DNA of 64,000 nt, taken from contig NC_088778.1 in NCBI RefSeq assembly GCF_954871325.1, forward strand, positions 17,635,666-17,699,665, written 5' to 3'. The notes under the pieces were generated by a model. That model saw only the letters and a program-made list of their open reading frames with translations. It had not been told where the DNA came from and made no database searches. Position 1 is the first letter of the stretch. Every line of letters begins with the position of its first letter. The position numbers were made by a program, and so were the translations under genes. Below are positions 11,043 to 22,090 of the stretch, piece by piece. This DNA is from Gordionus sp. m RMFG-2023. Taxonomy: Eukaryota > Nematomorpha > Gordioida > Chordodea > Parachordodidae.

Positions 11043-11070
11043 CCTAGACTGATGATTGCTTATTTGATAA
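11043..11070 (+). repeat. Terminal fragment of the CCTAGACTGACGAT MITE family
   Basis: cctagactgatgattgc, preceded by ata, matches the terminus of the complete MITE at 30879-31127. The rest of the element is missing. No TSD can be defined. Confidence 0.5.
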
Positions 11071-11284
11071 ATTACATCTAATATTTCCCTAAAATGTCTA
11101 TATCTGCATTTCATAATTTTAGATAATAATTTTTTAAATTTTATTAATATATTATGCATCGCTCTACAAAAAAATTTTTTTTTCATAGGACATTTCTTTT
11201 AATTCACATTATTTATTATATTATAAGACTCTTTTCTTATTTTAAGACATAAGTATTTTTTCTTTTAGATTCCCAAGAATAAAA

Positions 11285-11640
11285 TATTATTGTCAAAAGG
11301 ATTGTATCATTTATTTTTTTTAAATGTAAATCCAACACATATTTTTGTTGATCTTAATGATCAAATGCTTAATCAAGATTAACCCATTATCAAATTCTTA
11401 AAACATTAATAAATGAACGTTATTTGCACATTAGGTTTCATCATTATGGTGATAATCAAAATAAAAAATCTAATATTTGTATTATGTGCATGAATTAAGA
11501 ACAATTTATTTAATTTTAATATTATTAGATTTATATATTGACTATATATTTTTAAATATTGATATTATATTAAGTTATGAATATTTATTATGTCTTATAA
11601 ATTAAATTTTTATTATATAATATAATTCCTTAAGTTCCAT
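11285..11640 (+). pseudogene. P-element/THAP9-type transposase 3' fragment
   Basis: From aaaaggattgtatcattt through gaacgttatttgcacatt and tttcatcattatgg this matches the last coding part and 3' flank of the P-type relic at 61480-61860, in the same orientation. The matching protein segment in the better copy ends in residues typical of the THAP9/P C-terminus (ERYLHIRFHHYG ... ILFNGQ). Here the frame is broken and only about 60 codons plus 3' flank remain. Confidence 0.7.
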
Positions 11641-11826
11641 TTATATATAATATAATATGAGTATAAAGATCTATAAAAAATAATAAAGTTTGTTATATAA
11701 AACTTAGTGTAACAGAATATATATTAAAATAATATTATATATATATTACATTATCATTTTAAAAGCTAAAATTATATCAATATTTAAACAGCTAAAAAAA
11801 ATATTTTACAAATTATAGGTGCTGAA

Positions 11827-13575
11827 CTAGGAGGGAAAAGGGAGTGTTTCGAAGAAACATTTGTAGTTCCCCTTTAGGATTTCGAATTGGATTTTTTGTT
11901 TAAGAAATAGGGACTCGTTTTTGACCCCTGTCCTTAATGCAATTCTTCTACCCAACAGATTTAAGAACTTTAGGGATTGGGGACCGGGGTTTCCCAGAAC
12001 GCTAAAAATTAGGGGAATAAATATAAAAGAATTAGGGAGGAATCTATATTTATTAAACTTATTGATTTCTTGGAGTTCCAAGGGGTCGGTATTTCCGTTA
12101 GCCGGGTAGGAGGTAACACACGAGACGTCCCAGACAAGTCCTTTGCCGCCGTGCCAAGACGTCAAAGACATGCCGTCGGGACGCTTACCTTCCGCATTTA
12201 GTAGACCTAATGGCTCCAAACTATTAGGGAAACCGGCCAAAATCAAGGCTTTGCAGATTAAGTTATTAAGGTTGTTGTGCCTCAGAAAACGGCCACTGAC
12301 TTTGAGACAAGAAAAACAATGTCTAAAGATAGCCAATGGCAGTTTGAAACTCATCGTCTGTTAGTAACGTTTCCTTTTTACCACTCGGAATTGCATCTAG
12401 CCATTCATGGCCGTTAGAATTTATTTTTGCGTTTCTGAGCAGTTCAGGTTAGTGTTGTTAAAATCTAGTCAAGTTTTGAGTCGCAAAACTCATTTCAATT
12501 TGAGCGGCTCAATGAGCCGCATGAGTCGGCTCGATGAGTCGGCTTTAAGTAAACAACTTTAATGAGTATAATATATAGAGGGACTCTGAAGCCGACTCAT
12601 CGAGTCGACTCATGCGGCTCATTGAGCCGCTCAATTTGAAATGAGTTTTGCGACTCCAACTTGAGTTCAAAGTCGTAAAAACTCGATTATTTAACAACAC
12701 TAGCCGACTTTGAAACCGACTCATGCGGCTCATTGAGCCGCTCAATTTGAAATGAGTTTTGCGACTCCGACTTGAATTCAGAGTCGTAAAAACTCGACTA
12801 TTTAACAACACTAGTTCAGGTTAGTTAGATCGGGACACAGTCAAAGATTTTCAAATGCGCATTGAAGCATAGGGAGCATGAAGCTCTTTAGATGACTGGA
12901 AACTGGCTGCTCGGATCCTTGAATAGCTAGGGTAAGCCACTATTGTTTAGCTGAAGATAAAAGGAGATCGTCCAACTCCATAAGCGATGAAATAGAATCG
13001 TTAAAGGATATTCGAGATGAAAGAGATCACGCAATTGCCATTAGGAAGGGAGTGAAAATCCAAAACCACCCCGGTAAGCGGGCATAGAGGCGAAGGTCCA
13101 ATTAGAATCGAAAAAATTTAAGACTAAAAGGGATTCGATAAAATGTTTAAATTTTAATTCGAAGGCCTTAAGGAGGGTGTTATACTGGAAAACCGGGGAA
13201 GATTTAAATATGTGTAAGAATTTATGTAGTAAAAGACATTTTTTAGTGAGGAAAAAGAACTGATGCTTGGGAAGATGAGGAAGATTCTTTAGTGAATTGA
13301 AAAGGAACTGAATCAAATCGTCAAAAAAATTTTGACAAAAGGAAGTTGAAAACCGATAGGGGAACCTAATAGAGTTCCTCGTGGGGAATGATTATAAAAT
13401 CTGGGGGAGGGATAAAATCCTTGTTGTTAAGGGAAGATATTTCACACTTCTTTCTATTTAGGGAAAGACCAATTTTAGAAGCTACCATTTCAACGTATTC
13501 TATGGCCGATAAAACATTAGATAAATAGCCGCCAAAAGAGCCATCGTTGAGATACCATAAATTTAAGTCTAATTT
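11827..13575 (-). pseudogene. Fragment of an RT-bearing retroelement with a C-terminal RPDG...WDV domain
   Basis: On the minus strand, about 13575-13430 reads a reverse-transcriptase catalytic motif region, LWYLNDGSFGGYLS, followed by SKIGLSLNRKKCEI. About 13041-13316 contains MPAYRGGFGFSLPS, the small 'ARxGGLG' motif known in this element type. Then 11827-12354 (175 aa) contains LEPLGLLNAEGKRPDG, GGKGLVWDVSC and FLNLLGRRIALRTG. I recall this combination (YLDDG-type RT plus a C-terminal RPDG ... W-D-V/A-T-C domain) from many uncharacterised invertebrate RT proteins. The spacing resembles a PD-(D/E)XK nuclease, but that is inference. The frame is interrupted several times, and the hAT MITE at 12450-12813 splits it. 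Classification as LINE-like is uncertain. Confidence 0.65.
12450..12813. mobile_element. TAGTGTTGTTAA-family MITE with a duplicated right half
   Basis: It starts TAGTGTTGTTAAAATC and ends TTTAACAACACTA, between perfect 8-bp TSDs GTTCAGGT (12442-12449 and 12814-12821). The right arm (gactcatgcggctcattgagccgctcaatttg ... atttaacaacacta) occurs twice, ending at 12703 and again at 12813. The copies differ slightly, so either a tandem duplication or a second insertion at the tip occurred. The subterminal words are ggctcaatgagcc and gagtcggctc. The element lies inside the RT-element fragment, so it is younger than that fragment. Confidence 0.9.
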
Positions 13576-13863
13576 GAAAAGATTTATATTATGACTGTTT
13601 TTAACTATTGATGTTATACTTAAATGATTTTTGTTATGACTATCAAGCTCTTATTTTGTGCACATTATTTCTATTTTTTATTTATTATATAATAGATATT
13701 TTTTGAAGACTAACATTCTTTGAATATCATTGACAAAGTTAAAGTGTCTTAATAAATCATTATAGTTTTTATTCATTTAATTAAATTGCCTAAAATTTGA
13801 AAAATGTAAGTAAATTTACAATTTAAAAATATATTGGTTAATAAACTTTTCTTTTTTTTTCTT

Positions 13864-14020
13864 TTTAGCTTTCACCTTTTCGCGGTAAGCTCCTTCAATA
13901 TCTCTCTCCACTTTATGTTATTCATGCTATCTCATTTATCTAATTTATACTTCTTCGCTCTAACTTTATGGCCCCATTGAAGTTTTGGCCTTCCACTTTT
14001 ACGTTTGCCCATCATTTCTG
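13864..14020 (-). pseudogene. 5'-truncated RTE LINE copy (3' end only)
   Basis: The stretch from ctttcaccttttcgcgg through ctctctccactttatgtt to gttttggccttccac matches 41393-41552, the 3' end of the near-complete LINE, at roughly 85% identity by eye. Extreme 5' truncation is the normal outcome of incomplete target-primed reverse transcription. Only the last 50 or so codons (GKRKRGRPKLQWGHK ... region) remain. Confidence 0.85.
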
Positions 14021-15260
14021 TTATATAATAGGAATATTAATAAATTAAAATATTATTTTTGGTTATTAAATAGTAATATGTTTAAATTTTATATCACGCA
14101 CACATTAAATTATTTTTATTATAATATTCTTTTTTTTTCTTCTTTTTTTTACGCGCCACTATTCACATCCGGTGCAAAAATTTTGAAATAGTACTGTATT
14201 GTATGGGTTGAATCATTAATAAAATAAAAAATTATATCATACTGATCAGGTAAATTTTTTTATTTAATTATATCTTTATTTTACAGATTATACGAACATT
14301 AAATCTCAATATTGATAGTAATCTTTATGACTTACACAGAATTTAAACTTAAAATCAGCCACCACCCACCCTAAAGTAATTAAATTATACTGTAGTTCTC
14401 GGGTATAGGCTCTTTTTCTGCCCCACTCCTTTTTTAATAAGACTATAGAGGTTTAAGTAAAATTTTTCGAAATGATGCGCCAACAAGTACGTGCGGCTTG
14501 CAAACAAACGTGTGGAGGGCTCCTCATATTTTTACTTTTATACCCAAATTAAATTAGTTCCAATCAGATGAAAATGAGGAAAACCTAGCGTAGCTCTGTT
14601 GAAACTTCAACGCTAGAGGGAAAAAGCGCTATATATCACGTATCACGTATTTTGTAAGAAACATTTTACAGCTATTCAAATATGACTAATCTTTACTTTT
14701 CATTTTACATTTTATTTGACCTTTATTTATATATTATTTAGTATATATATATTGTAAATACAAAACAGTGATGAATACTTTTTAAAATTAAATTATCTTA
14801 TCTTTTCATGGTGCTTTTAAACTTCCAAACTCTCAACTTGGAAAAATAATTTGTGACAAGAAATTTCCGATAACAACCTAATTTACTAAACATCGACCAA
14901 AGTTTCCGTCAATATATATTAAATTAAAAAGTTGGGGGTAGGGGGGTCTTATTATTACATTTATAACCCAGAAATCACTTGATCATTATGGATGTCGTCT
15001 ACTTACGTCAACGCATAGGAATTCAGATTATAAAATCTAATTTCACATACTTCATAGGTTCATTCCCCGAGGAGCCCGATTAATCTAGATTTTCTTCTTC
15101 TTCCCTAAATCATTTAAAATTACCCTCCCCCCCCCCTTCTTCCTCGTATTATCATTTGGACTATTGTAATATGAAGTCGTTGGTTGTTAAATTTCTTAAA
15201 ATTTCTAGAATTGTTAAATTATATATTTTTCTTAAATTCCGTTATGTAAAAATTACTTAT
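14021..15260. other. AT-rich region, no gene seen
   Basis: Contains a partial copy of the MULE-like MITE sequence at about 14875-14910 (caacctaatttactaaacatcgacc), a C11 run near 15128 and scattered homopolymers. The short frame at 13985-14191 has no recognisable domain. The last five bases, CTTAT (15256-15260), are the left TSD of the Gypsy element that follows. Confidence 0.45.
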
Positions 15261-15634
15261 TGTTAAGGGAGCAGGCTATTAAGCCTAGCATTAGAGAAAG
15301 GTAATGGCGTAATATATGAATAATAAGGAATGGAATAAATAAATATTAAAAAAAAAAAGTTGATTGACTTGTGATAAATAAAATAATAAATAAAAGGGAT
15401 GATTTTGTAAAAAGAAAATATATAAGCGCGAAAAGAAAAACAAACGATTTATTATATTTTTTTTTATGTACGATATATATTTTATTGATTTTTATTGAAG
15501 TAAAAATAAAGAAATATTGAAGGAAAAATAAAGAAATATTGAAAAGTAAAAAATATAAATAATGTTGTTTGATATTTTAAAAATAAAGAAATATAGAAGA
15601 AAAAATATAAATAGGGTTAATTGATAAATTAACA
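15261..15634 (+). repeat. 5' LTR of the Gypsy element
   Basis: 374 bp, TGTTAA...TTAACA, matching 29347-29719 with about eight substitutions and a few small indels by eye. The element's promoter and poly(A) signals are expected here, but no box is distinctive in such AT-rich sequence. Confidence 0.93.
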
Positions 15635-15654
15635 GTGGTGACTCCGACCCATTA

Positions 15655-15990
15655 CGGGAAAAAGTTTATTTTAAAATAAGGAAACATAGTAAAAGGTTTA
15701 AAAAAGAAGGAAACCTGAAATTATAAAAATAAGGAAACATAGTAAAAGGTTTAAAAAAGAAGTAAACCTGAAATTATAAGAATAAGGAAACATAGTAAAA
15801 GGTTTAAAAAAGAAGGAAACCTGAAATTATAAGAATAAGGAAACATAGTAAAAGTTTTAAAAAAGAAGGAAAACCGGAAATTATAAGAATAAGGAAACAT
15901 AGTTTAAAAAAGAAGGAAAACCTGAATTTATAATAATAAGAAAACATAGTAAAAGGTTTTTTTTTAAAAAAAGGAAGGAAAACCGGATTA
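15655..15990 (+). repeat. Tandem repeat in the Gypsy leader, about 5-6 units of about 60 bp
   Basis: Units read aataaggaaacatagtaaa / aggtttaaaaaagaagg / aaacctgaaattat, with small length variation. They lie between the primer-site-like sequence and the first frame. Leader minisatellites are common in LTR elements and mutate quickly. Confidence 0.85.
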
Positions 15991-16133
15991 ATAAATTTTT
16001 GTACGGCATTCAAGATATATGTATAGTTGCATCTTTAGTTTGTTTACAATTCTCATAGTATTTTATTTATTAACGTTGCAAATTGTTAAACTCTTTATAT
16101 TAAAAGTATTAGTTAACTTTTTGTAGAGAGAAA

Positions 16134-16856
16134 ATGAAAACTTTTAAATTTATGAAATGTTGGGAATTACAATATAATATTGTGGGAGCACTAGTCATAT
16201 TAGTGATTTGGATGTGTAGTTTGATTTGGGGTAGAAGAGTCAAAAAGAGTCGTAGCGTGAGAATAAAGGGCCATAATGGAGAGGAGGATGTTATGGGAAA
16301 GGTAACATGGTTGCCGGTTCAAGAATTAATTAATGGATGGACAGAGAGTGAAGTGGATAAATGAATAAGGAAGCCTGATGGGAGGGAAGTATATAGTGAT
16401 AAAAGGTTGGGACCTTTTAGGGGACCTAGAGATGATTCTCAGGGACGTAGAGGGGAAATAAAACCCAGTTTTGATTCGAGAGTGAGAGGAAGAATGAATT
16501 GTTATAATTGTGGAAGACAAGGACATATGGTCAGAGATTGTAGGGAGGCAAAGTGTTTCGAATGTGGTAGATTTGGTCATATAGCCCCTTATTGTCCAGG
16601 AAAACCAGAGAAATTAAGATGCGCGGGTTGCGGAAGATTTGGTCACAATAAGGAAGAATGTAATACGGGAAATTATAATACTCGGGGAGGTTTTCCCCAG
16701 AGAGTAATGGGACCAAATACTCCAACTGTGCGAACCATTGAGGATGCCAGAGTTGAGGGAAGAGGAGTATTTCCGGAGGGAGTTGAAGATCAAACCGTGG
16801 AATGTTTCCGATGTCGAGAAAGGGGACATGTGGCAAGGGATTGTGCTAATTTGTGA
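16134..16856 (+). pseudogene. Gag-like region of the Gypsy fossil with four zinc knuckles
   Basis: A first short frame (16134-16364) carries a hydrophobic, membrane-like run (VGALVILVIWMCSLIW) followed by a basic patch, unusual at a gag start. The second frame (16407-16856, 149 aa) holds CYNCGRQGHMVRDC, CFECGRFGHIAPYC, CAGCGRFGHNKEEC and CFRCRERGHVARDC, that is four CCHC nucleocapsid knuckles that bind RNA during packaging in this family. I do not recognise a capsid domain. Part of a broken element. Confidence 0.75.
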
Positions 16857-16904
16857 CTATATGATGGTAAAAAAAATGATACATAGGGCCAAGAGAGTGG
16901 GTTA

Positions 16905-17312
16905 TTGGAAGGAAACATAATGTATTCACGAAGAGAAAGAAGTATAATTGGGAATGTAAGGATGATACAAGATGATTTAATAAATGATCCTTGTCCTAGG
17001 GTAATAATAGACTTCAATGGGAATAGGGTACCTATGCTATTTGACACGGGAGCAGCTATTTCAGTAATGAGTTATGCGAGATATAGGAGTATTTGGCCCG
17101 ATGGAATGATAGCAAATGAAGGCTTGAGAATACGACAATTCGATTGGTCCCAAATAGTAGTAATGGGAAGAGTGGAAATAGAGGCAATGACGGAAGGAGG
17201 GATAGAGGTTTTAGACTTATGGATTATTAATAGGAGAGTAGAAGCGGTATTGGGGTGGGATTGGATCACCCGGATTAATCCATGGTATAGTTTTTGGGGG
17301 GTATTTGCATAG
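16905..17312 (+). pseudogene. Retropepsin domain of the Gypsy fossil
   Basis: The 135-residue frame has MLFDTGAAISVMS, the DTG aspartic-protease signature, and later VEAVLGWDWI, the motif near the end of the fold. In the family it matures the polyprotein. It follows the zinc-knuckle frame directly. The next frame (17305-17952) is a low-complexity linker in which a roughly 13-residue unit resembling YNSKGEI is repeated; it has no recognised domain and ends just before the hAT insertion site. Confidence 0.82.
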
Positions 17313-18010
17313 GGAAGTATTCGTTCAGATGGTGAGTGATGATACAGATGGGAGGAGGACATATGAGGACGTGGAAGTATTGCCCGGAATTGAGAACATG
17401 TTCAATTGGGAGCGGGAGGGAGCTGAGGAAATGAGGGGAGAAATTAGGAGTGGAGGTCTGGGAGTAAGGATTAGGAATGAGGGAATCAGGAGAGATAATC
17501 ATAGTGGAGAGGTAAGCAGAGAGTGGGGAAGGGAAATGGAAAGGAATAATTTTATAGGAGGGATTGGAGCGAATAAGTTTAAGGGGGAAATAAGAGCGCA
17601 TAATCCTAAGGGGAAAATAGGGAATAATTACAAGGGGGAAATAGTGGCGTATAATTCCAAGGGGAATAATTCTAAGGGAGAAATAGAGGCGTATTATTCC
17701 AAGGGGGAAGTAGTGGCGAGTAATAGTGAAGAGGAGATGGGGGCAGAAATTGGTACCAAGGAAGGGGGAAAAAATAATTGTAAGGGGTGGGGGGGGGGAA
17801 GGAATTACGAGGGAGAATTAGCAGTGGGGAGTTATGGGTATGCGAGTAAGGAAAAGGACAGATACTGGGAGGGGAAGATCCAGGAGACAATCTATAATGA
17901 AGCGAAGAGCGGGAAAGGGAAGTTGCAGGATAATAATGAAAATATAATTTAAAAAAAATGACAAAGGAGCATCCGAGCCAAAAAACGGCATGTGGGAACC
18001 GGGAAGGAGA

Positions 18011-18018
18011 GTTGGAAG
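18011..18018. repeat. Left TSD of the nested hAT (GTTGGAAG)
   Basis: The 8-bp GTTGGAAG directly precedes the hAT tip at 18019 and recurs at 25951-25958 directly after the other tip. Eight bases is the hAT hallmark. Confidence 0.95.
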
Positions 18019-18404
18019 TAGGGGTGGGACCAATACCAATATAATATTGGTTTACAATACCAATACCAATATAAACCAATATATATTTAAATATTGGTAT
18101 TGCTTTTACAACCAATACCAATACCAATTACCTAAATATATTGGTTTTGATATATTGTTTAAATACAATTTTAACCAATACCAATATTAAAAATAACATA
18201 ATTATTTGGGTTTATCGTGGATAATTATATCGTGGTATTTTTTTTACTTTCATTGCAAAAACTGATTACATCTGTTATTTCTTCCAATACTACTGTGATA
18301 TCAATATTTCTGTTATTTATAATTATAGTTTATTTTCATTATGGAAGTAAGTTTTCTATATGATATCTATCAATTTTATCTATTAATTCATTTAGGATAT
18401 TATA

Positions 18405-20250
18405 ATGAATGAAAACCAAATCGAGTTAATAAATATAGATAATGATGTTGATACTAATAATAATAGCGATAATGAACAAGAAGAATCAACGATATCTAAT
18501 AAAAGACGAAATACAGCAAAAATCTGGGAATTTTATACTAGTTGTGATAACAAAAAAAGGCTAATTTGTAATAAATGTAAAAAAGAATTATCTACTTCCC
18601 AATTTTGGAACCTCAGGATTATGGACACATCTTAAATCCATCCACCCAACTTTATATAAGAAATGTGAACAAATAAATAATGGCAGTAAAAAAATTAACA
18701 CCATAAAATCATTTTTAATTAATAATGTAAATAATAAAGCTAATTTAAATAATTTAATTATGGACTTTTTTATTCAAAATAATTTAGCCTTTTCATTGGT
18801 TGAAAATGAGTCATTTAAAAATTTAATAATGCAACCCCTCATTAACATTAATTTCTAGAAAAACACTTAAAAATAGAAATTATGAAACATTATCATAGTT
18901 CTTTTATCAATTTAAAATCTATACTTTCTAAAATTACTTCTAAATTTTCTTTAACAATGGACATTTGGTCCTCTCCAAATAAAATACCCTTTATGGGCAT
19001 AACCATTCATTATATTGATAATGATTTTAAATTAATTAATCATTTATTAGATTTTATTCCTTTTAAATCAGCACATAATGCTATTAATATTTATAATATT
19101 TTTAATTCTGTATTAAAAGTAAAATTTGAAATTGATTTTTTTGTATTACATTAGATAATGCTAGTAATAATTTAGCATTTCTAAAAATTTTAAAACAAAA
19201 AGATAATTTTGATAATGTGTGCAAATGCTTTTGCCATATTATACATTTGGCTGTCATGGCTGCATTGGAACCCTTAAATACAACTTTAAAAAAAATAAGA
19301 AATTTTTAAAAAATTTTGAGACTTTCTATATCTAAATTTAATAAACTCGAAAAAATATATCTTGAAAAAAATCCACACTTATAATTTCCTCACCCAATCT
19401 TGGATATACCAACACGTTGGAATTCAACATACCAAATGCTTGTAAGAGCAATATTGCTCAAACCCTATTTGACAACATATACCAATCATTTATAAAATAC
19501 CAATCAAGAAAATTATATTAGTGCCTTAGCCTGGAATAATATAGAAATATACCGAGAATTTTTGGAACCATTTAATTTTGGTACAGAGATGGCCTCATGT
19601 GCTAATACTCCAACAATTTCAACAATTATTCTTTTATATTCCAGTATTTTTGAGCATGTGGAGAGTTATAATAATAATCCTAATGCTATTTTAAAGACAG
19701 CTTCTTTTGCTGCCTTAACAAAACTTAATAAATACTATAATTATAATACACACCTCTTTATTATTTCAACAATGATTGACCCAAAATTTAAACTATCAAG
19801 TCATTTATTAAAGCATAATAATATGCAAACTCTTATTGGATATCTTACTAATGAATACAATCTTTTTAAATAAATAATAACAATTCAGCGGAACTTACAA
19901 ATGAAGCACAAAATAACAAAAAATTATCCTTTTATGACAAAATTTATCAGGTGAAACCTCATAATAATAACAACTTAGAAATAAGTAAATACGTAGATGA
20001 AGCCACAATTTCCAATGATACAAATCCATTAGATTGGTGGAAATTAAATAAAAATAGATATCCAGTATTATCAAAAATTGCTAGAGATTATCTAGCAATT
20101 CCGGCCACCTCATCTAGCTCTGAAAGGGCTTTTTCAGAAGATCGGTATGTTATAACAGACCAACGTTGTTCATTAGATGAGCGTACTATACAAGCTTGCC
20201 TGTGCCTAAAAAGTTGGATGCGCATTAGTGTTGTTAATCGGCTTATCCGA
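18405..20250 (+). pseudogene. hAT transposase (BED zinc finger, RNase H-like core, C-terminal dimerisation)
   Basis: The first frame (18405-18635) carries a BED finger: WEFYT ... ICNKCKKEL, and in the next frame LWTHLKSIHP, giving CX2C...HX4H. Then come FSLTMDIWSSPNKIPFMGIT (about 18940-19010, first catalytic Asp of the hAT core), LDNASNN (second Asp), and PTRWNSTYQMLVRA. A 103-residue frame (19562-19873) contains the MIDPKFKLS stretch. The C-terminus at 19951-20225 reads WWKLNKNRYPVLS and IPATSSSSERAFSE, the classical dimerisation motif, ending CLKSWM. Several frameshifts and stops break the gene, mostly near A/T runs. The inner element is inserted at its very 3' end. Family: RICESLEEPER-like hAT, cutting and pasting its own DNA in the nucleus. 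Confidence 0.92.
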
Positions 20251-20725
20251 GTCGGCTCGAACAGAGCTCAACCAAATTTTGGGTCGTTTTTTTCGACTCC
20301 AACTCAAAGTATTGGTCGTTTTTTACGACTCCGACTCAAAATTTGGGTTGTATTTTTAGACTCAAACTTAAAATTTGGGTCGTATTTTTCGACTCAAACT
20401 TGAAGTTTGGGTCGTATTTTTCGACTCAAACTTGAAGTTTGGGTCGTATTTTTCGACTCAAACTTGAAGTTTAGATCGTATTTTTCGACTCCAACTCAAA
20501 GTTTGGGTCGTTTTTCTGACTCAGACTCAAACATCGGGTCGTTTCATTCAATCAGACCCAAAATATGGATCTATTTTTTAAAGACGACTTAAAGTTAGGG
20601 TTGCTTTTTTTCACCCCCTAACCCAATATCTAGATCATTTTTTTCGACCAAAAGTCAAATAACATTTAGTATATATTAATATTATAGGCGGGAAAGTTAC
20701 TTAAAGCTTCTTTAAATTATAATGC
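20226..20725. repeat. Left terminal inverted repeat arm of the giant element
   Basis: Outer 12 bp TAGTGTTGTTAA, then tcggcttatccgagtcggctcg, then a run of units like gaagtttgggtcgtatt / tttcgactcaaactt, and finally the piece ending gggaaagttacttaaagc. It pairs with 24920-25397 in inverted orientation and with 1-723. Each unit has two short palindromes (GTCG...CGAC and aaacttgaagttt). Frames across it (for example 20407-20592) are repeat artefacts. Confidence 0.9.
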
Positions 20726-20739
20726 TCTGATTAACTATT

Positions 20740-21836
20740 CATCATAGTTATATTTTAAAATTTTTAAGTGAAGATGTACCATAGAAAAGTGCCATTTGTC
20801 ATGATGGTTATTTTTGAACTTTTTTAAATGAAATAGATAAAAATATATATTGTAGACATGTTAAATCAAAATTTCAGTGATGATGTACCATAGATAAGTG
20901 GTAATTGTCATAATCGCTATTTTTGAACTTTTTTGAGTTTTTTTAAAGCAAATTGCTAAAAATATATATTCTAAACATGTTAAATTAAAAATTCATTGGG
21001 GATGTATCATAGATAGGTGACAATTGTCATAATCGGTATTTTTGAACTTTTTCAAATTTTTTTAAAGGAAATAGCTAAAAATATATATTCTAAACATGTT
21101 AAATTAAAAATTCAGTGAGGATGTATCATAGATAGATGACAATTGTCATAATCGCTATTTTTGAACTTTTTCAAATTTTTTTAAAGGAAATAGCTAAAAA
21201 TATATATTCTAAACATGTTAAATTAAAAATTCAGTGAGGATGTATCATAGATAGGTTACAATTGTCATAATCGCTATTTTTTAACTTTTTTGAGTTTTTT
21301 TAAAGCAAATTGCTAAAAATATATATTCTAAACATGTTAAATTAAAAATTCATGAAGATGTACCATAAAAAAGTGACAATTGTCATAATCGTTATCTTAT
21401 AACTTTTTTAAGTTTTTTTTGACATAATTGGGCTAAAATAAGTATTACTAACATGTTAAAATAAAACTTCAGTGAAGATGTATCATAGATAGGTGACAAT
21501 TGTCATAATCGTTATTTTTGAACTATTTTCAATTTTTTTAAAGCAAATAGCTAAAAATATATATTCTAATGCATGTTAAATTAAAAATTCAGTGAGGATG
21601 TATCATATATAGGTGACAATTGTCATAATCGCTATTTTTGAACTTTTTCAAATTTTTTCAAAGGAAATATCTAAAAATATATATTCTAAACATGTTAAAT
21701 TTAAAATTCAGTGAGGATGTATCATAGATAGGTGACAATTGTCATAATCGCTATTTTTGAACTTTTTCAATTTTTTTTAAAGGAAATATCTAAAAATATA
21801 TATTCTAAACATGTTAAATTAAAAATTCAGTGATCT
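20740..21836. repeat. Forward satellite array, about 9 units of about 119 bp
   Basis: The unit contains gatgtatcatagataggtga, caattgtcataatcgc, tatttttgaacttttt, aaaggaaatagctaaaaat and atatattctaaacatgtta. Each has the 12-bp palindrome TGACAATTGTCA. The first unit is a divergent edge variant (accatagaaaagtgcc) that recurs at the other array ends. Confidence 0.92.
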
Positions 21837-22090
21837 ATGGTACATCATCACTGAAATTTTGATTTAACATATCTACAATATATATTTTTATCTATTTCAT
21901 TTAAAAAAGTTCATAAATAACCATCATGACAAATGGCACTTTTCTATGGTACATCTTCATTTAAAAATTTAAAAATATAACTATGATGAATAGTTAATCA
22001 GAGCATTATAATTTAAAGAAGCTTTAAGTTACTTTCCCGCCTATAATATTAATATATACTAAATGTTATTTGACTTTTGGTCGAAAAAAA
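21837..22090. repeat. Internal copy of the array-edge and arm junction
   Basis: This stretch is the reverse complement of about 20640-20880: edge satellite variant, then agagcattataatttaaag, then the arm piece agctttaagttactttccc ... gacttttggtcgaaaaaaat. It then passes abruptly into the inverted array at about 22091. It marks a recombination joint or the relic of a second element end inside the array. Confidence 0.85.

Noticed and set aside
11827-12354. Host gene of 175 codons
   Set aside because: The RPDG...WDVSC and GRRIALRTG motifs match RT-element C-termini, and the RT motif lies upstream on the same strand.
17672-18127. Minus-strand frame of 151 codons
   Set aside because: A shadow of the low-complexity Gypsy linker and the accaatacc cluster of the hAT end.
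22020-22090. Independent insertion of another element end
   Set aside because: There are no TSDs and it is continuous with the inverted array edge; better read as an internal joint of the same element.
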